The position numbers and the translations under genes were made by a program. A DNA stretch of 29,027 bases from Bacteroidia bacterium (lineage in GTDB: Bacteria; Bacteroidota; Bacteroidia; Bacteroidales; Paludibacteraceae), in assembly GCA_021152555.1 (NCBI GenBank), contig JAGKVE010000019.1, forward strand, positions 1 through 29,027, written 5' to 3'. The notes beneath the pieces were generated by a model. It saw only the letters and a program-made list of their open reading frames with translations. It searched no databases and was not told the DNA's origin. The first letter of the stretch is position 1, and each line of letters starts with the position of its first letter. Below are positions 21,511 to 28,940 of the stretch, in pieces.

Positions 21511-21918
21511 TTACTTTTCAGCGTTAGTATTTTTAGTATCTACAAATATTGTAACGTGGTTGCTACGCTTGCGGATACGATAAGCATGACCCCGAGAAGC
21601 GGGAAGCATACGCTTGATCGCCATACCGCCGTCAACCATGATTTTCGTTACATAGAGAGTTTCGTCCTCTGCTTTCTTACCGGTCTTTACTTCCCAGTTA
21701 GCGATAGCAGATTTCAGGAGCTTCTCGAGCGCGCGGCTGGCCTCACGTGTGGAGAAATGCAGCGCACCGAGTGCACGGTTCACTTCCATTCCGCGAACCA
21801 TGTCTGCTACGAGACGCATCTTACGCGGGCTGGTAGGAATGTTGTTTGCTTTGGCAAAATACTGCTCTTTGCGAGCGGCTTTCATTGCCTCAGCGCTATT
21901 ATGTTTTCTTGCACCCAT
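21511..21918 (-). CDS. rplV: Large-subunit ribosomal protein uL22
   Basis: A 135-residue uL22 whose beta-hairpin lines the exit tunnel. SPRKMRLVADMVRGMEVNRA, LLKSAIANWEVKTG and the hairpin IKRMLPASRGHAYRIRKRSN are clear. A short N-terminal extension precedes the core. Six bp after its neighbour rpsC on the downstream side. Confidence 0.98.
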   Translation of the reverse strand: MGARKHNSAEAMKAARKEQYFAKANNIPTSPRKMRLVADMVRGMEVNRALGALHFSTREASRALEKLLKSAIANWEVKTGKKAEDETLYVTKIMVDGGMAIKRMLPASRGHAYRIRKRSNHVTIFVDTKNTNAEK

Positions 21919-21956
21919 TTTAATCTTGAGTTTTTAATGTTAATGATTACAATGGA

Positions 21957-22226
21957 TTACTTCTTGTTATTGCCGGAGTGACCGCGGAAGGTACGTGTGG
22001 GAGCGAACTCGCCCAGCTTGTGACCTACCATGTTCTCCGTTACATAAACAGGAATGAACTTGTTTCCATTGTGAACTGCGATTGTGTGACCTACAAAGTC
22101 AGGAGAAATCATCGAAGCGCGGCTCCAGGTCTTGATAACCTCTTTCTTGCCCGACTCATTCATAGCCAGTACCTTGTCTTCCAACTTTACGTTGATAAAC
22201 GGTCCTTTTTTCAGTGAACGACTCAT
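21957..22226 (-). CDS. rpsS: Small-subunit ribosomal protein uS19
   Basis: An 89-residue uS19 of the 30S head. The full family signature is present: MSRSLKKGPFINVKLEDKV, TWSRASMISPDFVGHTIAVH, NGNKFIPVYVTENMVGHKLG, EFAPTRTFRGHSG. Confidence 0.98.
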   Translation of the reverse strand: MSRSLKKGPFINVKLEDKVLAMNESGKKEVIKTWSRASMISPDFVGHTIAVHNGNKFIPVYVTENMVGHKLGEFAPTRTFRGHSGNNKK

Positions 22227-22248
22227 AATGTTTTCTTTGCTTTATAGG

Positions 22249-23073
22249 TTATTTTTTACGTCTTTCTATAATGTATTGGTTGCTCTGGCTCTTCGGATGA
22301 CGAGTCTTGTAACCCTTAGCGAGCAGACCCTTGCGGCTACGTGGATGACCACCGGACTGACGTCCTTCACCACCACCCATTGGGTGATCTACAGGGTTCA
22401 TTACTACACCACGGTTGCGAGGACGACGACCCAGCCAACGGCTACGACCGGCCTTGCCGCTCTTCTCCAAAGCGTGATCGCTGTTACCTACTACACCAAC
22501 TGTTGCTTTGCAAGCTGCGAGCACCTTGCGGAGCTCACCTGAAGGCAACTTGATGATAGCGTATTTGTCCTCACGGCTCGACAACTGAGCGAACGTTCCG
22601 GCACTACGTACCATGCAGGCACCCTGGCCCGGACGCAGCTCGATGTTGTGAATCAGTGTTCCCAGAGGAATTACCGACATCGGCAGTGCATTTCCTACCT
22701 CGGGAGCAGCATTCTCTCCCGACATTACAGTCTGACCTACTTGCAGTCCATTCGGTGCAAGAATATAGCGCTTCTCACCGTCAGCGTAGAACAGGAGGGC
22801 GATGCGAGCCGAACGGTTCGGATCGTACTCGATAGTCTTTACTACTGCGGGTACACCATCTTTATTGCGCTTGAAGTCAATTACACGATACTTCTGTTTG
22901 TGACCGCCACCGATGTAGCGCATCGTCATCTTTCCGACGTTGTTGCGACCACCGGTCTTGGTTTTACCAAACACAAGCGATTTCTCAGGAGCGCTCGCGG
23001 TAATTGTCTCGAACGCACCTATAACTTTGTGTCTCTGCCCTGGTGTTGTGGGCTTAAATTTACGTACAGCCAT
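22249..23073 (-). CDS. rplB: Large-subunit ribosomal protein uL2
   Basis: A 274-residue uL2 needed for subunit joining and peptidyl transfer. The OB and SH3-like domains are complete, and the C-terminal loop VVMNPVDHPMGGGEGRQSGG carries the conserved His near the catalytic centre. The end KGYKTRHPKSQSNQYIIERR is usual. Two bp after rplW. Confidence 0.98.
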   Translation of the reverse strand: MAVRKFKPTTPGQRHKVIGAFETITASAPEKSLVFGKTKTGGRNNVGKMTMRYIGGGHKQKYRVIDFKRNKDGVPAVVKTIEYDPNRSARIALLFYADGEKRYILAPNGLQVGQTVMSGENAAPEVGNALPMSVIPLGTLIHNIELRPGQGACMVRSAGTFAQLSSREDKYAIIKLPSGELRKVLAACKATVGVVGNSDHALEKSGKAGRSRWLGRRPRNRGVVMNPVDHPMGGGEGRQSGGHPRSRKGLLAKGYKTRHPKSQSNQYIIERRKK

Positions 23074-23075
23074 TT

Positions 23076-23366
23076 TTAGATATTGCTATAAAAATCAATT
23101 GTTTCACCTTCTTTCAGGGTCACGATGGCTTTCTTGTACGCCTGCTGTGCACCGCGGAGCAGACCGGACTTGGTCCAGCGCTGTTTTACTTTCGGAGCAC
23201 GGATGAGCGTGTTGACATCGGTTACCTGAACATTATACATTTCCTCTACTGCCTTCTTGATCTCAACTTTGTTGGCATTGCGAGCTACTACGAATCCGTA
23301 ACGGTTCAGTTTCTCGCCGGCGGCAGTCATCTTCTCAGTGACGATAGGTTTGATAATAATTGCCAT
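23076..23366 (-). CDS. rplW: Large-subunit ribosomal protein uL23
   Basis: A 96-residue uL23 at the tunnel exit, docking site for trigger factor and SRP. IIIKPIVTEKMTAAGEKLNR, YGFVVARNANKVEIKKAVEE and VQVTDVNTLIRAPK match the family. The start is fixed by a perfect Shine-Dalgarno sequence overlapping the rplD stop codon. Confidence 0.98.
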   Translation of the reverse strand: MAIIIKPIVTEKMTAAGEKLNRYGFVVARNANKVEIKKAVEEMYNVQVTDVNTLIRAPKVKQRWTKSGLLRGAQQAYKKAIVTLKEGETIDFYSNI

Positions 23367-23371
23367 AATAT

Positions 23372-23380
23372 ACCTCCTTA
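23372..23380 (-). promoter_or_regulatory. Perfect Shine-Dalgarno sequence of rplW
   Basis: TAAGGAGGT, complementary over nine bases to the usual 16S rRNA 3' end, begins with the rplD stop codon itself (TAA) and lies 5 bases from the rplW ATG. This suggests tight coupling of rplD termination to rplW initiation. Confidence 0.9.
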
Positions 23381-24007
23381 TGCTTTAAAAGTTGCCTCGA
23401 GAGCGGCTGCCGAAGCCTCGGTGAGGACAACAGCGTTCGAGTTCATGATTGTGTAGGTGTTCAGCTCGTTTACGTTCACTACATTCACCTTCTGGATGTT
23501 AGCGGCAGACTTGCGAGCATTCAGGTTCGCATCATCTACTACGAACAGCACTTTCTTGCCTTCCACTTTCAGGTTGTTCAGCACCTCTACCATGGCTTTG
23601 GTCTTCGGAGCTTCAAAGGTGAGTGTGTCTATCACGAGCAACTCATTTTGTTTTGCGCGAAGCGACAGAGCGGATTTGCGAGCAAGTTGTTTTACTTTCT
23701 TGTTCAGTTTGAAGTCGTAGTCACGGGGTACCGGACCAAAGATGGTACCACCACCTACGCGTACCGGAGACTTCAAATCACCCGGACGTGCACCACCGCC
23801 GCCCTTCTGGCGACCGAGTTTGCGGGTCGAGTGAGCATTCTCGCTACGTTGTTTTGCTTTTGCTGTGCCTTGGCGTTGTGCGGCCAAGAATTGCTTAACG
23901 TCCAAGTAGATAGCATGGTCGTTAGGCTCAATTGCGAAGATAGCGTCATTCAGAGCAATCTTCTTGCCGGTCTCTTTGCCGGCCATGTTCAGAATACTAA
24001 GTTCCAT
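23378..24007 (-). CDS. rplD: Large-subunit ribosomal protein uL4
   Basis: A 209-residue uL4 with a globular domain and an extended loop reaching the tunnel. The loop is RQGTAKAKQRSENAHSTRKL followed by GRQKGGGGARPGDLKSPVRV; the C-terminal half has LTFEAPKTKAMVEVLNNLKV. In E. coli uL4 represses the S10 operon; no comparable leader is evident here. Six bp after rplC. Confidence 0.98.
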   Translation of the reverse strand: MELSILNMAGKETGKKIALNDAIFAIEPNDHAIYLDVKQFLAAQRQGTAKAKQRSENAHSTRKLGRQKGGGGARPGDLKSPVRVGGGTIFGPVPRDYDFKLNKKVKQLARKSALSLRAKQNELLVIDTLTFEAPKTKAMVEVLNNLKVEGKKVLFVVDDANLNARKSAANIQKVNVVNVNELNTYTIMNSNAVVLTEASAAALEATFKA

Positions 24008-24013
24008 AACTAA

Positions 24014-24631
24014 TTACTTGTTGATAACGACGATTGAATTTTTTGCACCGGGTACGGATCCCTTGACCATAATCAAGTTGTACTCGGGGATAACTTTGAG
24101 AACGACGAGGTTTTGAACCGTTACACGGTCGCCACCCATCTGACCAGCCATGCGGGTACCCGGGAAGATACGGCTAGGATAAGCACAAGCACCTACCGAA
24201 CCCGGAGCGCGGAGACGGTCGTCCTGACCGTGAGTGCTCTGGCCTACTCCACCGAAACCGTGACGTTTAACGACACCCTGGAAACCGTGTCCCTTGCTGG
24301 TTCCGATAACATCCACGTACATGCCCTCTTCAAAGAGGTCAGCTGCGGTGATGGTCTGACCGAGAGTCAACTCTCCGTCATACTCAAACTCTGCTAAATG
24401 GCGCATAGGCTCTACGCCGGCTGCCTTGAAATGGCCAGCCTCGGCCTTGTTCGTGTGCTTCTCGCTCTTATGCATAAAGCCTACCTGTGCGGCTTTGTAA
24501 CCGTCTTTCTCAACGGTCTTGAGCTGAGTCACTACGCAAGGACCTGCCTCAATTACAGTGCACGGTACGTTTTTACCGTCGGCACCAAAGACGGAAGTCA
24601 TTCCGATCTTTTTTCCTAATAATCCTGGCAT
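24014..24631 (-). CDS. rplC: Large-subunit ribosomal protein uL3
   Basis: A 205-residue uL3, an early assembly protein reaching the peptidyl transferase centre. GLLGKKIGMTSVFGADGKNV at the N-terminus and GTSKGHGFQGVVKRHGFGGV, GSVGACAYPSRIFPGTRMAG in the loop are as expected in Bacteroidota. The spacer to rpsJ is 126 bp and carries a nonamer array. Confidence 0.98.
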   Translation of the reverse strand: MPGLLGKKIGMTSVFGADGKNVPCTVIEAGPCVVTQLKTVEKDGYKAAQVGFMHKSEKHTNKAEAGHFKAAGVEPMRHLAEFEYDGELTLGQTITAADLFEEGMYVDVIGTSKGHGFQGVVKRHGFGGVGQSTHGQDDRLRAPGSVGACAYPSRIFPGTRMAGQMGGDRVTVQNLVVLKVIPEYNLIMVKGSVPGAKNSIVVINK

Positions 24632-24690
24632 TGTTGCTTAGATTGATTAAAATTGTTAATTCATTTTGCCTGCGTTCTCGCCTTCGGGTT

Positions 24691-24726
24691 AATCTGGATT
24701 TTCCGGATTATCCGGATACTCCGGTT
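24691..24726. repeat. Four 9-bp units in the rpsJ-rplC spacer
   Basis: AATCTGGAT, TTTCCGGAT, TATCCGGAT, ACTCCGGTT, followed by a decayed unit ending TATCCGAAG. Each unit has a CCGGAT-like core. Confidence 0.8.
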
Positions 24727-24741
24727 TTACTATCCGAAGGA

Positions 24742-24755
24742 AACGCCCGGGCGTT
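24742..24755. other. Perfect 14-bp palindrome after the rpsJ stop
   Basis: AACGCCCGGGCGTT, two bp after the rpsJ stop codon on the minus strand. No T-run follows, so it is more likely an mRNA-end or processing structure, or a protein site, than a terminator. Confidence 0.6.
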
Positions 24756-24757
24756 CA

Positions 24758-25063
24758 TCAAACTTTGATTTCCACTTCCACACCGCTGGCGAGTTCCAGT
24801 TTCATCAGGGCCTCAACGGTCTTGTTGTTGCTGTTGTAGATGTCGATCAGACGCTTGTAGCTCGACAACTCGAATTGCTCGCGGCTCTTCTTGTTGACGA
24901 AGGTAGAGCGGTTAACGGTAAAGATACGCTTGTGTGTCGGCAGTGGAATAGGACCACTTACTACGGCACCGGTCGCCTTTACGGTCTTCACGATCTTCTC
25001 TGCAGACTTGTCAACCAAGTTGTGGTCGAAAGACTTCAGTTTGATACGGATTTTTTGACTCAT
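24758..25063 (-). CDS. rpsJ: Small-subunit ribosomal protein uS10
   Basis: A 101-residue uS10, also the NusE partner in antitermination complexes. I start at the ATG at 25063 (MSQKIRIKLKSFDHNLVDKS); the 21 codons upstream are hydrophobic and not part of the family. GPIPLPTHKRIFTVNRSTFV and RLIDIYNSNNKTVEALMKLE are diagnostic. It is 239 bp from fusA. Confidence 0.98.
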   Translation of the reverse strand: MSQKIRIKLKSFDHNLVDKSAEKIVKTVKATGAVVSGPIPLPTHKRIFTVNRSTFVNKKSREQFELSSYKRLIDIYNSNNKTVEALMKLELASGVEVEIKV

Positions 25064-25239
25064 AATAAATAATACTGTTTTTATTTTGTTAATAATTGGC
25101 AGAGCGCAGATAATCTTAAGAGTCATTTGCTAAGATGACCCACGCCCCGCAGGGTTAATTGGTGTTCTTGCGAACTTCTTTTCAGGCCGTACTCCGAGCC
25201 ACGCGCATGTGTGTACGTGTACGTTCCTTATGTTATTTT

Positions 25240-25295
25240 ATTTCGGGTTCCGATATTCCGGCATACCGGGTTTGCGATCTACCGGATTATCGGGA
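25240..25295. repeat. Imperfect about 9-bp repeats in the fusA-rpsJ spacer
   Basis: CGG-centred units such as TTCCGATAT, TCCGGCATA, CCGGGTTTG, CGATCTACC, GGATTATCG lie at the fusA end of a 239-bp spacer. I saw no TAnnTTTG promoter or T-tailed hairpin for rpsJ in the spacer, so rpsJ may depend on read-through from the str promoter. Confidence 0.55.
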
Positions 25296-25302
25296 TTCCT
25301 TT

Positions 25303-27417
25303 TTATACCAGGTCTACGCGGCCGCCTACCTCAGTCAGTACTGCCTTAGCGATCGAGCTGGATACTGCCTCGTAGTGGCTGAACTCCATGGAGCTCGTTG
25401 CACGACCGGAGGTGATGGTACGCAGAGCGGTTACATAACCGAACATCTCCGCCAGAGGCACCTTGGCCTTCACGATGCGCGCACCGGTGCGGCTGGTATC
25501 CATACCTTCTACCTGACCACGACGTTTGTTCAAGTCGCCGATGACATCACCCATGCTCTCTTCCGGAGTAACAACCTCGATCTTCATGATCGGCTCCATG
25601 AGCACCGGTTTGGCCTTCGCACAAGCCTCTTTGAATGCCATCTGTGCAGCGATCTCGAAGGAGAGCTGATCGGAGTCAACCGGGTGGAAGCTACCATCCA
25701 TGAGGGTTACTTTCAGGCTGTCAAGCGGATAGCCGGCAAGCACACCGTTCTTCATTGCGGTCTCGAAACCTTTCTGTACGGACGGGATGTACTCCTTAGG
25801 CACGTTACCGCCCTTGACAATATCTTCGAACTGCAGACCACCGGGGAAGTCTGCGTCTGCCGGCTCAACGCGAACGATGATGTCAGCGAACTTACCACGA
25901 CCACCGGATTGTTTCTTATAAACCTCGCGCAACTCTACCGGCGCAGAGATAGCCTCGCGGTATGCCACCTGCGGACGACCTTGGTTACACTCTACCTTGA
26001 ACTCACGGCGCAGACGGTCGATAATAATCTCGAGGTGAAGCTCACCCATACCGGAGATAACGGTCTGGCCGGTCTGCTCGTCGGTCTTCACGGTGAACGT
26101 CGGATCCTCCTCTGCGAGTTTAGCAAGACCTACACCCAGTTTGTCGAGGTCCGCCTGGCTCTTCGGCTCTACAGAGATACCGATAACCGGTGCCGGGAAC
26201 TCGATCGACTCGAGTACGATAGGCTTGTTCTCGTCGCAGAGCGTATCGCCCGTGCGTATATCCTTAAATCCTACGCCCGCGCCTATATCGCCCGCGAGGA
26301 TCGTCTCAACAGGATTCTGGTGGTTCGAGTGCATCTGGAAGATACGGCTGATACGCTCTTTCTTGCCCGAACGAGGGTTGTAAACGTACGAACCGGCATC
26401 CAGGTGACCCGAATAAACACGGAAGTAGCAGAGACGACCTACATACGGGTCGGTAGCGATCTTAAACGCGAGTGCGCAGAGCGGATCTGCATCATCCGGG
26501 TGACGCTCTTCCTCTGCGTCGGTGTTCGGGTTGGTACCGTTGATCACCGGAGTATCCAACGGGCTCGGCAGATAAGCGCAGACAGCGTCCAGCATGGTCT
26601 GTACACCTTTGTTCTTGAACGAAGAACCGCAGATTACCGGGAAAATCTTCATGGCGAGGGTACCCTTTCGGATAGCCACGCGGATCTCGTCCTCGGTGAT
26701 AGTAGAAGGATCGTCGAAGTATTTCTCCATCAGCGTGTCGTCGAACTCAGACACCGTCTCCAGCATCTTGTCGCGCCACTCCTCAGCCTCAGCCTGGAGG
26801 TTAGCCGGAATCTCTTCCTCTACATACTCAGCGCCCATGGTCTCGTCGTGCCAGAGGATAGCTTTCATCTTCACGAGGTCAACGACACCCTTGAAGGTCT
26901 CCTCAGCGCCGATAGGGATCTGGATAGGGCACGGAGTAGCACCGAGAACCTCTTTGATCTGACGTACTACGTCGAAGAAGTTGGCACCCGAACGGTCCAT
27001 CTTGTTCACGTAGCACAGACGCGGTACATTATATTTATCAGCCTGGCGCCAAACAGTCTCAGACTGCGGCTGTACACCGCCTACCGAGCACAATGCCATA
27101 ACGGCACCGTCCAGAATACGCAGCGAACGCTCCACCTCTACGGTAAAGTCCACGTGCCCCGGAGTGTCAATCAGGTTGATCTTGTATTTGTTACCTGCAT
27201 AGTTCCAATAGGTGGTAGTTGCCGCGGAAGTGATAGTGATACCGCGCTCCTGCTCCTGAACCATCCAGTCCATAGTAGCCGCACCATCATGCACCTCACC
27301 GATTTTATGAGTAAGACCCGTGTAGAACAGGATACGCTCCGAAGTCGTGGTCTTACCCGCATCGATGTGGGCCATAATACCGATGTTACGGTTTAATTTC
27401 AAATCATGTTTTGCCAT
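25303..27417 (-). CDS. fusA: Translation elongation factor G
   Basis: A 704-residue GTPase catalysing translocation. Domain I has the P-loop AHIDAGKTTT, switch II DTPGHVDF and the NKMD specificity motif (CYVNKMDRSGANFFD). Domains II-V follow in the normal order (GAGVGFKDIRTGDTLCDE, then EDPTFTVKTDEQTGQTVISG, GGRGKFADIIVRVEP and PEESMGDVIGDLNKRRGQVE). Length and synteny (31 bp after rpsG) point to the housekeeping copy. Its antisense strand is open for 745 codons, a codon-usage shadow. Confidence 0.98.
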   Translation of the reverse strand: MAKHDLKLNRNIGIMAHIDAGKTTTSERILFYTGLTHKIGEVHDGAATMDWMVQEQERGITITSAATTTYWNYAGNKYKINLIDTPGHVDFTVEVERSLRILDGAVMALCSVGGVQPQSETVWRQADKYNVPRLCYVNKMDRSGANFFDVVRQIKEVLGATPCPIQIPIGAEETFKGVVDLVKMKAILWHDETMGAEYVEEEIPANLQAEAEEWRDKMLETVSEFDDTLMEKYFDDPSTITEDEIRVAIRKGTLAMKIFPVICGSSFKNKGVQTMLDAVCAYLPSPLDTPVINGTNPNTDAEEERHPDDADPLCALAFKIATDPYVGRLCYFRVYSGHLDAGSYVYNPRSGKKERISRIFQMHSNHQNPVETILAGDIGAGVGFKDIRTGDTLCDENKPIVLESIEFPAPVIGISVEPKSQADLDKLGVGLAKLAEEDPTFTVKTDEQTGQTVISGMGELHLEIIIDRLRREFKVECNQGRPQVAYREAISAPVELREVYKKQSGGRGKFADIIVRVEPADADFPGGLQFEDIVKGGNVPKEYIPSVQKGFETAMKNGVLAGYPLDSLKVTLMDGSFHPVDSDQLSFEIAAQMAFKEACAKAKPVLMEPIMKIEVVTPEESMGDVIGDLNKRRGQVEGMDTSRTGARIVKAKVPLAEMFGYVTALRTITSGRATSSMEFSHYEAVSSSIAKAVLTEVGGRVDLV

Positions 27418-27448
27418 AATTGCTTATTCAATCTTTTTTGTACGCCAA

Positions 27449-27925
27449 TTAGAAGCGGAAGTGAGCGAATGCGCGGTTAGCCTCAGCCATACGGTGCATA
27501 TCCTCTTTGCGTTTGAACGCACCACCCTGGTTATTAAAGGCATCCATAATCTCGGCCGCAAGTTTCTCAGCCATCGAGTGACCTCCACGTTTGCGTGCGA
27601 AATTAATCATATTCTTCATCGCGATGCTCTCTTTGCGGTCAGCACGGATCTCGGTCGGAACCTGGAAGGTCGCACCACCGATACGCTTCGACTTAACCTC
27701 TACGAGCGGAGTAATATTGTCCAGAGCCTGTTTCCAGATATCCAGAGCACTCTTCTCCTCGCTCTTTGCTTTGGTCTCTACTAAACCCAGTGCGCTGTAG
27801 AACACACCATAAGCGGTGTTTTTCTTACCATCGAGCATGAGGTGGTTCACGAATTTAGCCACCATTACCTCTCCGTACACCGGATCCGGAAGGACAACTC
27901 GTTTTTGCGGTTTTGCTTTTCTCAT
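27449..27925 (-). CDS. rpsG: Small-subunit ribosomal protein uS7
   Basis: A 158-residue uS7 that nucleates the 30S head. MRKAKPQKRVVLPDPVYGEV, FVNHLMLDGKKNTAYGVFYS, GGATFQVPTEIRADRKESIA and the C-terminal MAEKLAAEIMDAFNNQGGAF, KRKEDMHRMAEANRAFAHFR cover the family. In E. coli uS7 represses the str operon via the rpsL-rpsG spacer; here that spacer is 273 bp and carries repeats. Confidence 0.98.
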   Translation of the reverse strand: MRKAKPQKRVVLPDPVYGEVMVAKFVNHLMLDGKKNTAYGVFYSALGLVETKAKSEEKSALDIWKQALDNITPLVEVKSKRIGGATFQVPTEIRADRKESIAMKNMINFARKRGGHSMAEKLAAEIMDAFNNQGGAFKRKEDMHRMAEANRAFAHFRF

Positions 27926-28005
27926 TGTTTTAAATAATTTTTGCGGTTGTCGATTACTTCAGTAGATTTGAGTTTGCTTCGTCCCGTAATCAGGTCTGTG
28001 CTCTG

Positions 28006-28047
28006 TCAGCGTAGCGGTCTGTATTCTGTCAGGCGCCAGCCGGTCTC
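28006..28047. repeat. CAGCGNAGCGGTCT-family repeats in the rpsL-rpsG spacer (first cluster)
   Basis: GTCAGCGTAGCGGTCTGT and GTCAGGCGCCAGCCGGTCT, about 23 bp apart, preceded by a partial unit near 27991. Same family as the repeats inside ccsBA. Confidence 0.7.
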
Positions 28048-28160
28048 ATTTCCGCTTACTCAACCCTCAACCCATTGTTTCGTCCCAAATATGGAACATT
28101 TAGTTAGATTAGTTTTGCATTAACTGGTTTGCCTCGCTTTGACATTTTAGTCTTTTGTCT

Positions 28161-28202
28161 TTGAGCGAAGCGGTCTTTACTCTTTCAGCGCAGCGGTCTT
28201 AC
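28161..28202. repeat. CAGCGNAGCGGTCTTAC repeats overlapping the rpsL stop codon
   Basis: TGAGCGAAGCGGTCTTTACT and, at 28186-28202, CAGCGCAGCGGTCTTAC. The final TTA (28199-28201) is the rpsL stop codon on the minus strand, so the repeat supplies the stop. Confidence 0.8.
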
Positions 28203-28579
28203 TTTTTAGCTTTCGGACGCTTTGCTCCGTATTTCGAGCGGCGTTGGAGACGATTAGCCACACCGGCGGTATCCAATGTGCCGCGAACGATGTGATAACG
28301 AACACCCGGCAGGTCTTTTACACGGCCGCCACGTACCATTACAATACTGTGCTCTTGCAGGTTGTGTCCCTCTCCCGGGATGTAAGCATTAACCTCCTTC
28401 GTGTTGGTGAGGCGCACACGTGCCACCTTACGCATTGCGGAGTTAGGTTTCTTCGGGGTCGTTGTGTAAACACGTACACAAACACCACGGCGTTGCGGGC
28501 AACTGTCAAGAGCCGGGCTCTTCGACTTGTCCACCAGTTCTGCTCTTCCTTTTCTAACTAATTGTTGAATTGTAGGCAT
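28199..28579 (-). CDS. rpsL: Small-subunit ribosomal protein uS12
   Basis: A 126-residue uS12 of the decoding centre. PTIQQLVRKGRAELVDKSKS, then CPQRRGVCVRVYTTTPKKPN (the Lys of TTPKKPNSA whose change gives streptomycin resistance is wild type), GEGHNLQEHSIVMVRGGRVK and DLPGVRYHIVRGTLD. It is the first gene of the str operon, about 110 nt after the predicted transcription start. Confidence 0.98.
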   Translation of the reverse strand: MPTIQQLVRKGRAELVDKSKSPALDSCPQRRGVCVRVYTTTPKKPNSAMRKVARVRLTNTKEVNAYIPGEGHNLQEHSIVMVRGGRVKDLPGVRYHIVRGTLDTAGVANRLQRRSKYGAKRPKAKK

Positions 28580-28638
28580 TTTGTTGTTTTTGAAATTAAT
28601 TTGTTTTACTTAATGTTCCTTGCGCTTTTCAGCCTTGC

Positions 28639-28682
28639 GAGCGGTTATTTACTTTATGCATGCACGTATGTGCGAACCGTTC
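28639..28682 (-). promoter_or_regulatory. Structured 5' leader of the str operon
   Basis: In the minus-strand RNA GAACGGTT pairs with AACCGCTC (7 of 8 bases), enclosing an inner hairpin GCAC-ATAC-GTGC (28673 to 28662). It lies between the promoter and rpsL. The outer arm also contains a decayed copy of the CAGCGNAGCGGTCT repeat (near 28629-28652). A regulatory role is a guess. Confidence 0.5.
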
Positions 28683-28697
28683 ACGCGAAAAAGCTTG

Positions 28698-28729
28698 CAA
28701 AGGTACTACTTTTTTTTGAATTGACCAAA
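28698..28729 (-). promoter_or_regulatory. Promoter of the str-S10-spc-alpha gene cluster
   Basis: On the minus strand TTTG (28729 to 28726), 20 bp, TACCTTTG (28705 to 28698), followed by CAAGC. This is the full Bacteroides consensus. Transcription would start near 28690. Confidence 0.85.
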
Positions 28730-28869
28730 TAATTCTGTAAGAAAAATCAAAAAAAATGCATTTTGCATGATTTACATGTCATTTTGGCCATCTGAACTTG
28801 TTCGGAATGGGCAATATTGGCTCGTCGTCTGGGGATGGCGGGGGGGGGAGGTCGAAGGTACAACAAAAA

Positions 28870-28884
28870 TTGCACATATGCAAA
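28870..28884. promoter_or_regulatory. Operator-like palindrome TTGCACATATGCAAA
   Basis: Arms TTGCA and TGCAA around CATA, 24 bp upstream of the -33 box at 28909. It resembles TTTGCATATATGCAAA at 6432-6447. Confidence 0.45.
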
Positions 28885-28908
28885 TTTTTGCAAAAAATTA
28901 TGCTTTTA

Positions 28909-28940
28909 TTTGCATATATCAAATATTATGTGTAATTTTG
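28909..28940 (+). promoter_or_regulatory. Plus-strand promoter pointing out of the window
   Basis: TTTG (28909-28912), 20 bp, TAATTTTG (28933-28940). The -33 box is part of TTTGCATATATCAAA, sharing 11 bases with the palindrome at 6432. A hairpin ACGCTG-N7-CAGCGT (about 28954-28972) would lie near the 5' end of the RNA. The gene it serves starts beyond the window. Confidence 0.75.

Noticed and set aside
25159..27396. A 745-codon open frame on the plus strand
   Set aside because: It is exactly antisense to fusA, lacks any family motif, and arises from the codon usage of fusA.
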